This document shows, piece after piece, positions 57,021 through 64,000 of a stretch of DNA of 64,000 nucleotides. This DNA comes from Thalassotalea sp. PP2-459. Its GTDB lineage: Bacteria; Pseudomonadota; Gammaproteobacteria; Enterobacterales; Alteromonadaceae. Where the stretch lies: NCBI RefSeq assembly GCF_001913705.1, contig NZ_MKQD01000038.1, positions 104,148 to 168,147 of the forward strand. Reading direction: 5' to 3'. The first letter of the stretch is position 1. Every line of letters starts with the position of its first letter. The notes beneath the pieces were generated by a model, which was given only the letters and a program-made list of their open reading frames with translations, searched no databases and was not told the DNA's origin. A program made the translations under genes and the position numbers.

Positions 57021-57739
57021 TTCTTATCTCCTGTGTAAAACCCAAACAAGTATTCATAACTTAATTCAGTATATTGTTCTTGTTGAACTTGGAATCGTTT
57101 ACCTGCCCACAATTTATTGAAACCTGATTTAGGCACAAATTCAGCAATGCCCTCAGCGTTGGTTTCTATGTTGTCACCAATTTCCCCCTGACCAAGCTTA
57201 ACCCCTGCTAAGGGTATTCCTTTTAACAAAACCTTTACACGCATGACTTTTCCAGCTTCTGGTTGACTGTCTTCTAAAGGAATTACCTCAAATTCTTGGT
57301 CAAGTGATTTAAGTACAACTGGTGACCACTCAATAACGGTTTTATGGTATTTTACGGCTTTAGTCGCTTGAGTTGCATGTGGTACTTGGTTCATGGGTTT
57401 GTTAACACTTTTACCCATTTTATCTTTACTCCATATTCCATTATCAAAGTAGATAGCGACTAGCGCGGTATTTGGCTGGATTTGCAATTGGCTAGCTTCA
57501 CTTTTATCTGAGCGTGTTACGTTCAACGGCTTCCCTTTAGCATCAAACGCTGCTATTTTTTTTAACTTTTCCGGTTCATAGGCAACCTGTTTTCCACCAT
57601 GCCCTCCGAACAATATATTATAAGTGTTCTTCTCTTTCGCAGGTTCAAGCCATACTGTATGTGCCATAGTTAAAGAACTATTTATAGCCAGTAGTAAGAT
57701 CAACATACTTTTTATTCGATTTATTTTCCATTCAAACAT
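57017..57739 (-). CDS. Secreted DUF4198 protein (possible metal-binding)
   Basis: 240 aa. Sec signal peptide ending near TMA|HTVWLEP, giving a mature N-terminal His. The body is two beta domains, the last with SQPEAGKVMRVKVLLKG..GVKLGQGE and AEGIAEFVP typical of DUF4198. DUF4198 proteins are found with nickel/cobalt and other metal uptake genes, so a periplasmic metal role is plausible, but which metal is unknown. Start ATG 57739 has GGAG 5 nt upstream; the promoter region has an exact ECF-motif match. Confidence 0.82.
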   Translation of the reverse strand: MFEWKINRIKSMLILLLAINSSLTMAHTVWLEPAKEKNTYNILFGGHGGKQVAYEPEKLKKIAAFDAKGKPLNVTRSDKSEASQLQIQPNTALVAIYFDNGIWSKDKMGKSVNKPMNQVPHATQATKAVKYHKTVIEWSPVVLKSLDQEFEVIPLEDSQPEAGKVMRVKVLLKGIPLAGVKLGQGEIGDNIETNAEGIAEFVPKSGFNKLWAGKRFQVQQEQYTELSYEYLFGFYTGDKK

Positions 57740-57822
57740 AATTGCTCCGTTTATAAGTTTTCATGACGTAATTGTTAGTACTCAGTAACCTATTTTTAGT
57801 ACTTCTTCCTCACTGAATTAAA

Positions 57823-57852
57823 CTAAACGTGCAACTAAGCTAAATAGATGCA
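57823..57852 (-). promoter_or_regulatory. ECF sigma promoter P4 (DUF4198 pair)
   Basis: On the minus strand TGCATCTA (57852-57845), 15 nt, then CGTTTAG (57829-57823), 84 nt before the 57739 start codon. Confidence 0.75.
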
Positions 57853-57895
57853 AAGAGGTATGCTTAAATTTATTTTCTTGTTTATTCATAAATCT

Positions 57896-57925
57896 GGCAT
57901 CCAATATACGGGGTGAGGAGTATGG
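57896..57925 (+). promoter_or_regulatory. ECF sigma promoter P3 (second DUF4198 gene)
   Basis: GGCATCCA (57896-57903), 15 nt, then AGTATGG (57919-57925). Seven of eight and five of seven bases match the TGCATCCA / CGTTTGG form of the other sites, with the same spacing. Weaker than the other four. Confidence 0.55.
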
Positions 57926-58030
57926 TTCTCTGATACAAAACTTACGCATCCATCAAGATGTTAATCACCCTAAAATGTAACGGTGCGTTAAATTCACACA
58001 TTACAAAAAATAGAGTTCTAAGGAGAGCCT

Positions 58031-58852
58031 ATGCGATTTATCACTAAATTTACCCTAATTGGTCTGCTGTGCATCAACGTTACATTCAGTTATGCCCACG
58101 ATTTTTGGTTAAGTCCAAACTCTTTTCAAGCGGACAAAGCCCCCGTTAAGATCCCTGTAAAATTTTTAGTCGGTCATGCTAACGATGTTGGCGCTTGGGC
58201 TTTAAGTTGGAATAAAATCGTCGCGCTCAGAACTTATAGCGATGGCGCCTATCAAGACCAGCTAGAAAATATAATCGTGAACAACGGCATAGTTAAAGGC
58301 TTAGCTAATGTAGCACTGGCAGAGGAAGGAACGCATGTTTTAGGTTTTGAAAGTTATCATAGCTTTAGTAGTTTAAAGGCCGATAAGTTTAATGACTACG
58401 CAAAAAATGAAGGTTTAGCGCTCATACTAGAAGATCGTAAACGCTTGAATCAGACACAAACTAGCGGTCGCGAGATTTATTCGCGAAAAGCTAAAGCCTT
58501 ATTACAGGTGGGCAATAAATTCACCGACAATGCTACTGTCGCTATTGGTCACATGCTTGAAATTGTTCCGCTACGCAACCCCTATCAATTAGGAGATGAT
58601 AAAATATTACCGGTAAACGTTATGTTAAGGGGGAAGCCACTTGAAAGTGCCCTTGTTGATATTGCGCCACTTGCTGGAAGTAATATGGAAAAGCAAACCA
58701 TGCGCACCAACGCTAAAGGGGAAGCGAGTTTTAAAATTGAAACGCAAGGTAGCTGGATAGTTAATGTTATTTGGAGTGTACCTAACACATACCGCAGCAC
58801 AGCTGAATATGAAACATATTTTTCTAGCTTAACCTTTGGCTATGAGAAATAA
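58031..58852 (+). CDS. Secreted DUF4198 protein
   Basis: 273 aa. Signal peptide ends near FSYA|HDFWLSP; AHDFWL/AHDxWL is the hallmark N-terminus of mature DUF4198 proteins and again leaves His first. The body has two beta-sandwich-like halves; the second contains DDKILPVNVMLRGKPL and TNAKGEASFKIETQG. AGGAG ribosome site 5 nt before ATG 58031. Divergent from the other DUF4198 gene, only weakly similar to it. Probably a periplasmic metal-binding or carrier protein; this is inference from the family. Confidence 0.82.
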   Translation: MRFITKFTLIGLLCINVTFSYAHDFWLSPNSFQADKAPVKIPVKFLVGHANDVGAWALSWNKIVALRTYSDGAYQDQLENIIVNNGIVKGLANVALAEEGTHVLGFESYHSFSSLKADKFNDYAKNEGLALILEDRKRLNQTQTSGREIYSRKAKALLQVGNKFTDNATVAIGHMLEIVPLRNPYQLGDDKILPVNVMLRGKPLESALVDIAPLAGSNMEKQTMRTNAKGEASFKIETQGSWIVNVIWSVPNTYRSTAEYETYFSSLTFGYEK

Positions 58853-58872
58853 CTTAATCTTTCTATTTTGAT

Positions 58873-58906
58873 AAAAAAGCGAGCCTTTACAAGGCTCGCT
58901 TTTTTT
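58873..58906. terminator. Bidirectional terminator after second DUF4198 gene
   Basis: AAAAAAGCGAGCC / GGCTCGCTTTTTT perfect stem with a 7-nt loop, between convergent DUF4198 and anti-sigma genes. Confidence 0.92.
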
Positions 58907-58937
58907 GATGTGAACACATTTGTCATGTGTTCACATC
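58907..58937. terminator. Second inverted repeat in the same convergent gap
   Basis: GATGTGAACACA / TGTGTTCACATC perfect 12-bp arms, 7-nt loop, directly abutting the terminator at 58873. No U-tract; probably reinforces termination for the anti-sigma transcript. Confidence 0.55.
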
Positions 58938-58958
58938 AACTAAGCGCTTTCCTACCCC

Positions 58959-59672
58959 CTATAATAAGGCCAACTGGGTAGTAAACAACACTTCTGTAGG
59001 TGCTCCTGTAGGACTGCCCCCTTTCGGTTCGATACTTACCGCCAACGCTGCAATTTCAACCTCGTCAAATACCCTCGGTTTAGGTAAAGTAAATGTGCCT
59101 TCCTGTTGCAATAAGCCGAGTGATATAGGCGCACCTCCTGATGCAGGAACAATCCATAGTTCATAATCATTTGCTGGACGTTTTGCCAAATTTTGCGTAC
59201 TACGGATGAACAAGTTATCTTTACGTACATCTACTGACCACAACGTTTGTTGCTCAGCATTAGCAAACACAGCAACTGAGTTCGGCGATTTAAAATCGGT
59301 AGAAAACTGATAAAACATAACCGACAAGATAAAACTTGCTGCGACGGCAAGCCCGCTTATCACTTTCCAGCTCTTATTAGCGCTAGGTTGTTCTCTTATC
59401 TCATTTGATACTCGTGGATTAGTTAGATCATCGCTGTTGGATACAAAACCCAAACTAAGCTCAATTTTCTTCCACACTCTCGCGGGGGGGTCAATGGGCT
59501 TAATCGAAGTCGCCATCACATTTAATTGTGACTCCCAATATTGCACAGCGTCTTGTACCTTGGCATCCTTCACCTTCAACGATTCAAAGCGATGACGAGC
59601 AGGGCCCCGCAAGGTGCCTAACACATATTCAGATGCGAGCGAAGAGAGTAATTCTGATTGAGTATAATTCAT
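58959..59672 (-). CDS. RskA-like transmembrane anti-sigma factor
   Basis: 237 aa from ATG 59672, which overlaps the sigma stop as ATGA. Domain order: N-terminal cytoplasmic anti-sigma region (LASEYVLGTL and VQYWESQL, about 10-75), a single membrane segment (about 104-122), then the RskA C-terminal extracytoplasmic domain with NDYELWIVPASGGAPISLG and LPKPRVF. No zinc-binding motif. It should sequester the adjacent sigma factor at the membrane until an extracytoplasmic signal leads to its proteolysis. Confidence 0.88.
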   Translation of the reverse strand: MNYTQSELLSSLASEYVLGTLRGPARHRFESLKVKDAKVQDAVQYWESQLNVMATSIKPIDPPARVWKKIELSLGFVSNSDDLTNPRVSNEIREQPSANKSWKVISGLAVAASFILSVMFYQFSTDFKSPNSVAVFANAEQQTLWSVDVRKDNLFIRSTQNLAKRPANDYELWIVPASGGAPISLGLLQQEGTFTLPKPRVFDEVEIAALAVSIEPKGGSPTGAPTEVLFTTQLALL

Positions 59673-60220
59673 AAGCTTAAACACCTCTCTAAGGCCTGAA
59701 GGCCTCGTCTGATCCAGCTTTTAATCGTACCTAGTGGCTTCTCCATGTGTGTCACCACTTCGCCATGAGAGCAACCATTAAAATAAGCCAAATGAATCGC
59801 TTGGCGCTGCAAACTATCTAATTCACCCATACAACGGTTGAGCTTACCTGACTCAATGTCAGTTTCAGGTTCTGCTTCATCAGAATGATATGAAGCCATG
59901 CCTTCTAAATCATCAACACCTTCTTCTTTACGTACTTTGCGATACCGTAAAATATCCAGAGCACGATAGCGTACGATACTGATTATCCAAGTAAGTACTG
60001 TTCCTTTACCTTCCGTATATTGGCTTGCGTTGTACCAAATTCTTACAAACGCTTCTTGCGTAGCTTCCTCTGCCAATTCAGGCTTTGCTAGCATTTTTAA
60101 TGCAACCGCATACATCTGCCCACTGGTTTTGTTATAAATCGCTTCAAACGCCGAACGGTCGTTGCGAGCAACTTTAAGCAAAAGTGGCAATAACTCTTCA
60201 TGTTCCATTTTTTTTCCCAT
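59669..60220 (-). CDS. ECF sigma factor (SigK/RskA-type)
   Basis: 183 aa. Region 2: AFEAIYNKTSGQMYAVALKM, then ELAEEATQEAFVRIWYNA and WIISIVRYRALDILRYRK. Region 4: LDSLQRQAIHLAYFNGCSH..PLGTIKSWIRRGLQALERCL. An alternative ATG at 60208 has GGGA upstream and would shorten it by four codons. Its gene carries the same promoter as its targets, indicating positive autoregulation, and it is followed by its RskA-like anti-sigma gene. Confidence 0.93.
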   Translation of the reverse strand: MGKKMEHEELLPLLLKVARNDRSAFEAIYNKTSGQMYAVALKMLAKPELAEEATQEAFVRIWYNASQYTEGKGTVLTWIISIVRYRALDILRYRKVRKEEGVDDLEGMASYHSDEAEPETDIESGKLNRCMGELDSLQRQAIHLAYFNGCSHGEVVTHMEKPLGTIKSWIRRGLQALERCLSL

Positions 60221-60247
60221 TGTTTACTTATTTCAATATTCAACTAT

Positions 60248-60277
60248 CCAAACGGCTCAGCCTTGAAATTGGATGCA
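60248..60277 (-). promoter_or_regulatory. ECF sigma promoter P1 (sigma/anti-sigma)
   Basis: On the minus strand TGCATCCA (60277-60270), 15 nt, then CGTTTGG (60254-60248), 28 nt before the sigma ATG. Confidence 0.8.
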
Positions 60278-60509
60278 ATCAAAAGTAAAGGGTAAGAAGT
60301 GCAAAACTTTTGAAATTCATTTTAATTATTTTAGACTTTAGTATAGGGACTTTTTTTGATTTGTCTTGTTCCGATCAACAACTAAAACTAAAGGCCAACA
60401 ATAGTAACTATTCAAGTGTTCACAATTAAAATAAGATCAATTGTTGTCACCTCAGGTAGTCGAGTAATTTTCTAAGGTAAACAAGTCTTAAAAAAAATTT
60501 TAATTTTTA

Positions 60510-60539
60510 TGCATCCAGTTGCTTTCCTCGCTCGTTTGG
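60510..60539 (+). promoter_or_regulatory. ECF sigma promoter P2 (DUF4331 operon)
   Basis: TGCATCCA (60510-60517), 15 nt, then CGTTTGG (60533-60539), 34 nt before the DUF4331 ATG. Both elements identical to P1, although the DNA between and around them is unrelated. Confidence 0.8.
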
Positions 60540-60573
60540 CTTGAGGTAATTTAAACGAAAAGGAAAGCAAACT

Positions 60574-62166
60574 ATGAAAAAAGCACATCTATCACTAATA
60601 ATACCAGCCTTATGCTGTGTAGCCATTAGTAGTACCATACAAGCATCTAGCCACCGTGAAGCACCAAATATTACTCGCTTCCCTACCGTCGACTCTACCG
60701 ACTTTTACGCTTTTAATAGCTATGAAGAAGGCCGTGGAGACTACGTGACTATGATTGCAAACTATATTCCTTTGCAAGATGCTTACGGCGGCCCAAATTA
60801 TTTCCCCATGGATCCAGAAGCTATCTATAGCATTCATATAGATACTGACGGCGATGCCGTTGAAGATATTACCTTTGCCTTTGACTTTGAACGCAGCCTC
60901 GCAAACAATAATCAAGGAGTGAAGTTAACTGTTGGTCCGGAAGGAAATCAGCGTTCAGTGGGCGTGCCACTCGTTAATATTGGCCCTGTGTCGGCCACAG
61001 ATCAAAACAGCGCAAATTTTGCTGAATCATACACATTAACAATGATTGAAGGCGATACTCGCAGCGGTACACACACACCCATCAGCAATGCAACTAGCGG
61101 CGGTGAAAGTTTTAGTAAGCCTCTGGATTACATTGGTAATAAAACATTTTCTAATATGGCAGGATATCAGGACTACGCCAATAGCTTCGTGTATGACATT
61201 TCCATACCTGGCTGTAGCACCATGGGCCGTGTGTTTGTAGGTCAGCGTAAAGACCCATTTGTGGTCAACCTAGGCGAAACTTTCGATCTAGTGAACTATG
61301 TACCAGTAGAAGGTGATAGCGCACCAGGTGCTAATGATAACGGCGGTTTTCCCGGCGGCATTACACAAGATGCAGGTAATGATGATTTGGCCAATAAAAA
61401 CGTAACGAGCATTGCTATTGAAGTACCTAAGGCATGCATAACAGGTGACGGCAACGGCACTATTGGAAGCTGGACCACCGCAAGCCTTCCGCAAGCGCGC
61501 GTGCTAAATCCGAATGCGACATTTGATAAACCAGAAGTTACTGGCGGTGCCATGACACAGGTTTCGCGTTTAGGCTCACCTCTGGTCAACGAATTAGTTA
61601 TTGGTATTGAAGATAAAGATAAGTTCTCAAGCGCACATCCGATGAATGATGGGCAGTTTGCGGATTATGTCACGCACCCCGCATTGCCTGAGTTGCTGAA
61701 CATTTTGTTTAAAGACCCCGTAAATGCGACGTTAGGAACAGACTTTGCAACGCTTGCGCCAACTAACTTCCCAAGAACAGATTTAGTCACTGCCTTTCTA
61801 ACGGGTGTTGAAGGTGTAAACCAGCTTTCTACGGTAACTCCATCTGAAATGTTAAGACTAAACACTGGTATTCCTGCCACACCGCAATCAGAGCAATCTG
61901 CCTTTGGTGTTGCTGGTAATGACTTAGCTGGGTTTCCGAACGGTCGTCGCCCTGGTGATGATGTAGTAGATATTGCCCTTCGCGTAGCTATGGGGGCTTT
62001 ATGTCACCCTATTCCAGTAAACGGAGAATCAACAAATCTTGGCTTATGTGCCCCAGAAGATGCTGTTGTAGGTAACGTGCCTTTTACCGATGGTGCCCCC
62101 TTAAATGCCAACATGATGGATGCAACATTCCCATACTTAGCAACGCCTAAAGCGGGCTCTGAATAA
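60574..62166 (+). CDS. Secreted DUF4331 protein
   Basis: 530 aa with a signal peptide ending near TIQAS|SHREAP; SHREAPNITRFPTVDSTDFYAF is the DUF4331 hallmark region (only the first dozen residues are cited as motif). Acidic Asp/Asn-rich beta body with several DTDGDA/DxNxD calcium-site-like loops. Function unknown in the family. AAGGAAAG lies upstream. Followed 26 nt later by a cadherin-like lipoprotein gene; driven by promoter P2. Confidence 0.82.
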   Translation: MKKAHLSLIIPALCCVAISSTIQASSHREAPNITRFPTVDSTDFYAFNSYEEGRGDYVTMIANYIPLQDAYGGPNYFPMDPEAIYSIHIDTDGDAVEDITFAFDFERSLANNNQGVKLTVGPEGNQRSVGVPLVNIGPVSATDQNSANFAESYTLTMIEGDTRSGTHTPISNATSGGESFSKPLDYIGNKTFSNMAGYQDYANSFVYDISIPGCSTMGRVFVGQRKDPFVVNLGETFDLVNYVPVEGDSAPGANDNGGFPGGITQDAGNDDLANKNVTSIAIEVPKACITGDGNGTIGSWTTASLPQARVLNPNATFDKPEVTGGAMTQVSRLGSPLVNELVIGIEDKDKFSSAHPMNDGQFADYVTHPALPELLNILFKDPVNATLGTDFATLAPTNFPRTDLVTAFLTGVEGVNQLSTVTPSEMLRLNTGIPATPQSEQSAFGVAGNDLAGFPNGRRPGDDVVDIALRVAMGALCHPIPVNGESTNLGLCAPEDAVVGNVPFTDGAPLNANMMDATFPYLATPKAGSE

Positions 62167-62192
62167 GCATACAATTAATGAAGGAATCAAAC

Positions 62193-62714
62193 ATGAATAA
62201 AATAAATGTATATCGTCTAAAACTGTTTGCTTTATCGTCGGTGGTGATAAGTTTGAGCGCTTGTTTGGATAGCGACAATGACGGTAAGGTTGTTATTGAG
62301 CCAAACGTACCACCAGTTGCAAATGACGCTAACTTAGCGACACAAACTGAAACAAACATTGTTGATAATTTGCCTGCTAGCGATGCTAATGGTGACCCAC
62401 TGACCTATGAGATCAGCAGCGATCCAATGCTTGGTACCGTTGGTGTGACCTCAGATGGGACCTTTACTTACATCCCATTTGCCGAGCAAACAGGCTCTGA
62501 CAGTTTTAGTTACACGGTGAGTGATGGTATTGCAAGCCCGGTCAGTGGAACTATCAATATCACAATCGAAGCCTTACAAGTTTCGTTTAGCCAATTCAGC
62601 CGCGACGCCTTTAATCAGGCTTCAACAGATACTCCACTGTCGGTTAATGGCAGAGAGTTTATCCAAGATGTGGCGAACCAAAGCGATTATCAAGACCTGA
62701 TAGACGCTAATTAA
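62193..62714 (+). CDS. Lipoprotein with cadherin/Ig-like repeat
   Basis: 173 aa from ATG 62193, chosen because AAGGA sits 7 nt before it. The N-terminus MNKINVYRLKLFALSSVVI ends in a lipobox-like LSAC|LDSDNDG, so it is probably lipid-anchored. A single tandem-domain of the bacterial cadherin-like/Ig type follows: NVPPVANDANLATQTETNI ... DANGDPLTYEI ... GTVGVTSDGTFTYIP ... GSDSFSYTVSDG. The C-terminal 45 residues are unrelated. Co-transcribed with the DUF4331 gene, probably as a surface partner. Confidence 0.75.
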   Translation: MNKINVYRLKLFALSSVVISLSACLDSDNDGKVVIEPNVPPVANDANLATQTETNIVDNLPASDANGDPLTYEISSDPMLGTVGVTSDGTFTYIPFAEQTGSDSFSYTVSDGIASPVSGTINITIEALQVSFSQFSRDAFNQASTDTPLSVNGREFIQDVANQSDYQDLIDAN

Positions 62715-62718
62715 ATCT

Positions 62719-62750
62719 GCAAGCCAAGGATGGCTTGCTTTCACGCTTTT
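62719..62750 (+). terminator. Terminator of DUF4331/lipoprotein operon
   Basis: GCAAGCC / GGCTTGC stem with a 6-nt loop, followed by TTTCACGCTTTTTTT on the plus strand. Confidence 0.8.
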
Positions 62751-62820
62751 TTTGTCTTTCCATTATGTAAGTAACCTGAATGGCTATCACGTTTAGACCT
62801 TCTTAAACTGACTTAACTGA

Positions 62821-63705
62821 TCATGCTGTATTTTTCGCATGAGTAATAAAATCGCTCAAGTAATCAATATGTGGTTCATCATTACGAATACCAACAAAGA
62901 TCTGTTTATTGATACCCTGCTGACCAAAGCGAAGACTTTTGATCGGCATTGCATTTGAGTACTCATCAACCAGCCAACCAGGTAAGGCGCAAATTCCACG
63001 ACCAGCAGCGACCATCTGTAACATAATCTCAGTGGTTTCAATCGTTTTGTGTTTTTTTACTGAACACTTAGCTGGATTAAGAAATTGACTAAAAATATCA
63101 AGTCTCATTGGTTCAACAGGATAACTAAAGAGAACTTCTTTAGTTAGTTGTTCAGGTAATACATATGCTTGTTTCGCCAGATCATGAGATTCAGAAACAA
63201 CCAACCTATGCTCATAATTAAACACGGGAATATAGTCTATTTTTGGTTTATATAATGGATCTGGCGTTATTAATACATCAATTTCATAACTAAGTAATGC
63301 GCCCAATGCACCAAATTGAAATTCTTGCCTGACGTCCATATCAATGTCTGGCCAGTGTTCTAAATAAGATTGAATAACCCTGAGTAACCATTGATAACAA
63401 GGGTGACACTCCATTCCAATGCGTAACGAACCCATTTCACCTTTTGCAATTTGCTTGAGTAATAATTCCGTATGGGAAAACTGAGGCAGCATTCTATTAG
63501 CAAGAATTTGAATATGCTCACCTGCTGCTGTAAGCCGTAAACTCCGCCCATCTTTCTGCCAGATAGATGTACCAATTTGTCCTTCTAATTTTTTGATACT
63601 ATGGCTCAATGCAGACTGCGTTAAATGTAATGAACTAGCCGCCTTAGTTAGCGTACCATGTGTTTTTATGGCGGTAAGTATTTCTAAATGGATCCTTTCT
63701 AACAT
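62821..63705 (-). CDS. metR: MetR-like LysR-family regulator
   Basis: 294 aa from ATG 63705, with AGGA 8 nt upstream; the frame continues to 63744. Helix-turn-helix LTKAASSLHLTQSALSHSIK, then the effector domain. The segments RIGMECHPCYQWL, FNYEHRLVVSESHDLA, VLFSYPVEPMRLDIF and LQMVAAGRGICALPGW align with E. coli MetR (IECHSCIQWL, LIYPVQRSRLDVW, IQMVAARMGIAALPHW). MetR activates metE and other methionine genes with homocysteine as coactivator. No metE is in the window, but one could lie just beyond the right edge. Confidence 0.85.
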   Translation of the reverse strand: MLERIHLEILTAIKTHGTLTKAASSLHLTQSALSHSIKKLEGQIGTSIWQKDGRSLRLTAAGEHIQILANRMLPQFSHTELLLKQIAKGEMGSLRIGMECHPCYQWLLRVIQSYLEHWPDIDMDVRQEFQFGALGALLSYEIDVLITPDPLYKPKIDYIPVFNYEHRLVVSESHDLAKQAYVLPEQLTKEVLFSYPVEPMRLDIFSQFLNPAKCSVKKHKTIETTEIMLQMVAAGRGICALPGWLVDEYSNAMPIKSLRFGQQGINKQIFVGIRNDEPHIDYLSDFITHAKNTA

Positions 63706-63785
63706 GTTATTGGTCCTGTTCACTTTATCATGAGTAGAATTCATTAATTCATGAAATTATATCATTTATACTCATCAAATAAGGT

Positions 63786-64000
63786 TCGATACAATACCTC
63801 GAATAAAACGAATTAGCCACTAGAGCGTGTTGATCTTTGCTGTTTAAGTTTTGTTCAAATTACACGCCTTCTGATCGCGGCACTTGGATTATTGCATAGT
63901 CATTCAATGGTTAATTCAAGTAACAAAGAGCAGGAGGCGTTTAGTTGAACTCTTCGGGCTGTATCTGTTTGGCATTTCTACTGTGTTAACGCTTGACTGG
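63786..64000. other. Unassigned right-hand tail
   Basis: About 215 nt with higher GC than the rest. Open in one plus frame from about 63870 to the edge without a clear start. The segment GAGCGTGTTGATCTTTG resembles ends of some insertion elements, but no transposase or inverted partner is visible. Confidence 0.25.

Noticed and set aside
63706..63790. MetR operator upstream of metR
   Set aside because: TTCATTAATTCATGAA is present but does not match the TGAANNNNNTTCA pattern well enough to claim.

Overview
The window is AT-rich DNA from a marine-type gammaproteobacterium, most likely order Alteromonadales and plausibly Colwelliaceae. This is inferred from gene order (fabZ-lpxD-skp-bamA-rseP-dxr-cdsA-uppS-frr-pyrH-tsf-rpsB, rimP-nusA-infB-rbfA-truB-rpsO, rsxABCDGE-nth) and codon use; no 16S rRNA gene is present. 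No tRNA, rRNA, CRISPR array, intact transposase or integrase gene was found.

Region 1 (1-20100) is conserved core. On the minus strand it encodes envelope and isoprenoid/phospholipid functions (fabZ, lpxD, skp/ompH, bamA, rseP, dxr, cdsA, uppS), then frr, pyrH, tsf and rpsB. A small plus-strand DsbA-fold gene follows, then the rpsO/truB/rbfA/infB/nusA/rimP translation-transcription cluster. Two look-alike terminator hairpins precede rimP and probably attenuate the nusA operon.

Region 2 (20600-29226) is on the plus strand. It holds a CsrD-like degenerate GGDEF/EAL membrane protein, then the Rsx/Rnf electron-transfer operon ending with nth (endonuclease III).

Region 3 (29227-48412) is an accessory island and the most unusual structure in the window. 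It is divided into modules of about 3-5 kb, plus one 0.5 kb remnant. Each module ends in a displaced, same-strand copy of the 3' end of nth. Four copies (about 32343, 35821, 40155 and 43275) begin at the same nth codon (Phe130, TTTGGYTGGCC), and three share a short motif just upstream. Two shorter relics lie at 36546-36596 and 48276-48412. This is the pattern expected from serial site-specific integration into nth, each event replacing the gene's 3' end and pushing the old one downstream. No recombinase is present, so the modules resemble recombinase-less, cis-mobilizable elements. Cargo is regulators plus secreted or membrane enzymes: a cupin, a quinone-reductase-type dehydrogenase, a two-component system with a hydrolase, an FG-GAP propeller protein, a metallo-beta-lactamase fold protein, two penicillin-binding/beta-lactamase fold proteins, an ECF-type sigma factor with a membrane partner, and a ToxR-like regulator.

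Region 4 (48462-53811) is a GntR-regulated ABC transporter operon with an S9 peptidase and two palindromic operators. Region 5 (54525-62714) is a self-contained ECF sigma factor regulon: sigma and RskA-like anti-sigma genes, a TonB-dependent receptor, two DUF4198 proteins, a small secreted protein, a DUF4331 protein and a cadherin-like lipoprotein. All five promoter regions carry TGCATCYA-N15-CGTTTNG or a close variant with identical spacing, so the regulon can be read directly from the DNA. Three of its secreted products are predicted to start with histidine after signal-peptide cleavage, which suggests metal handling. A MetR-like regulator and an unexplained tail close the window.
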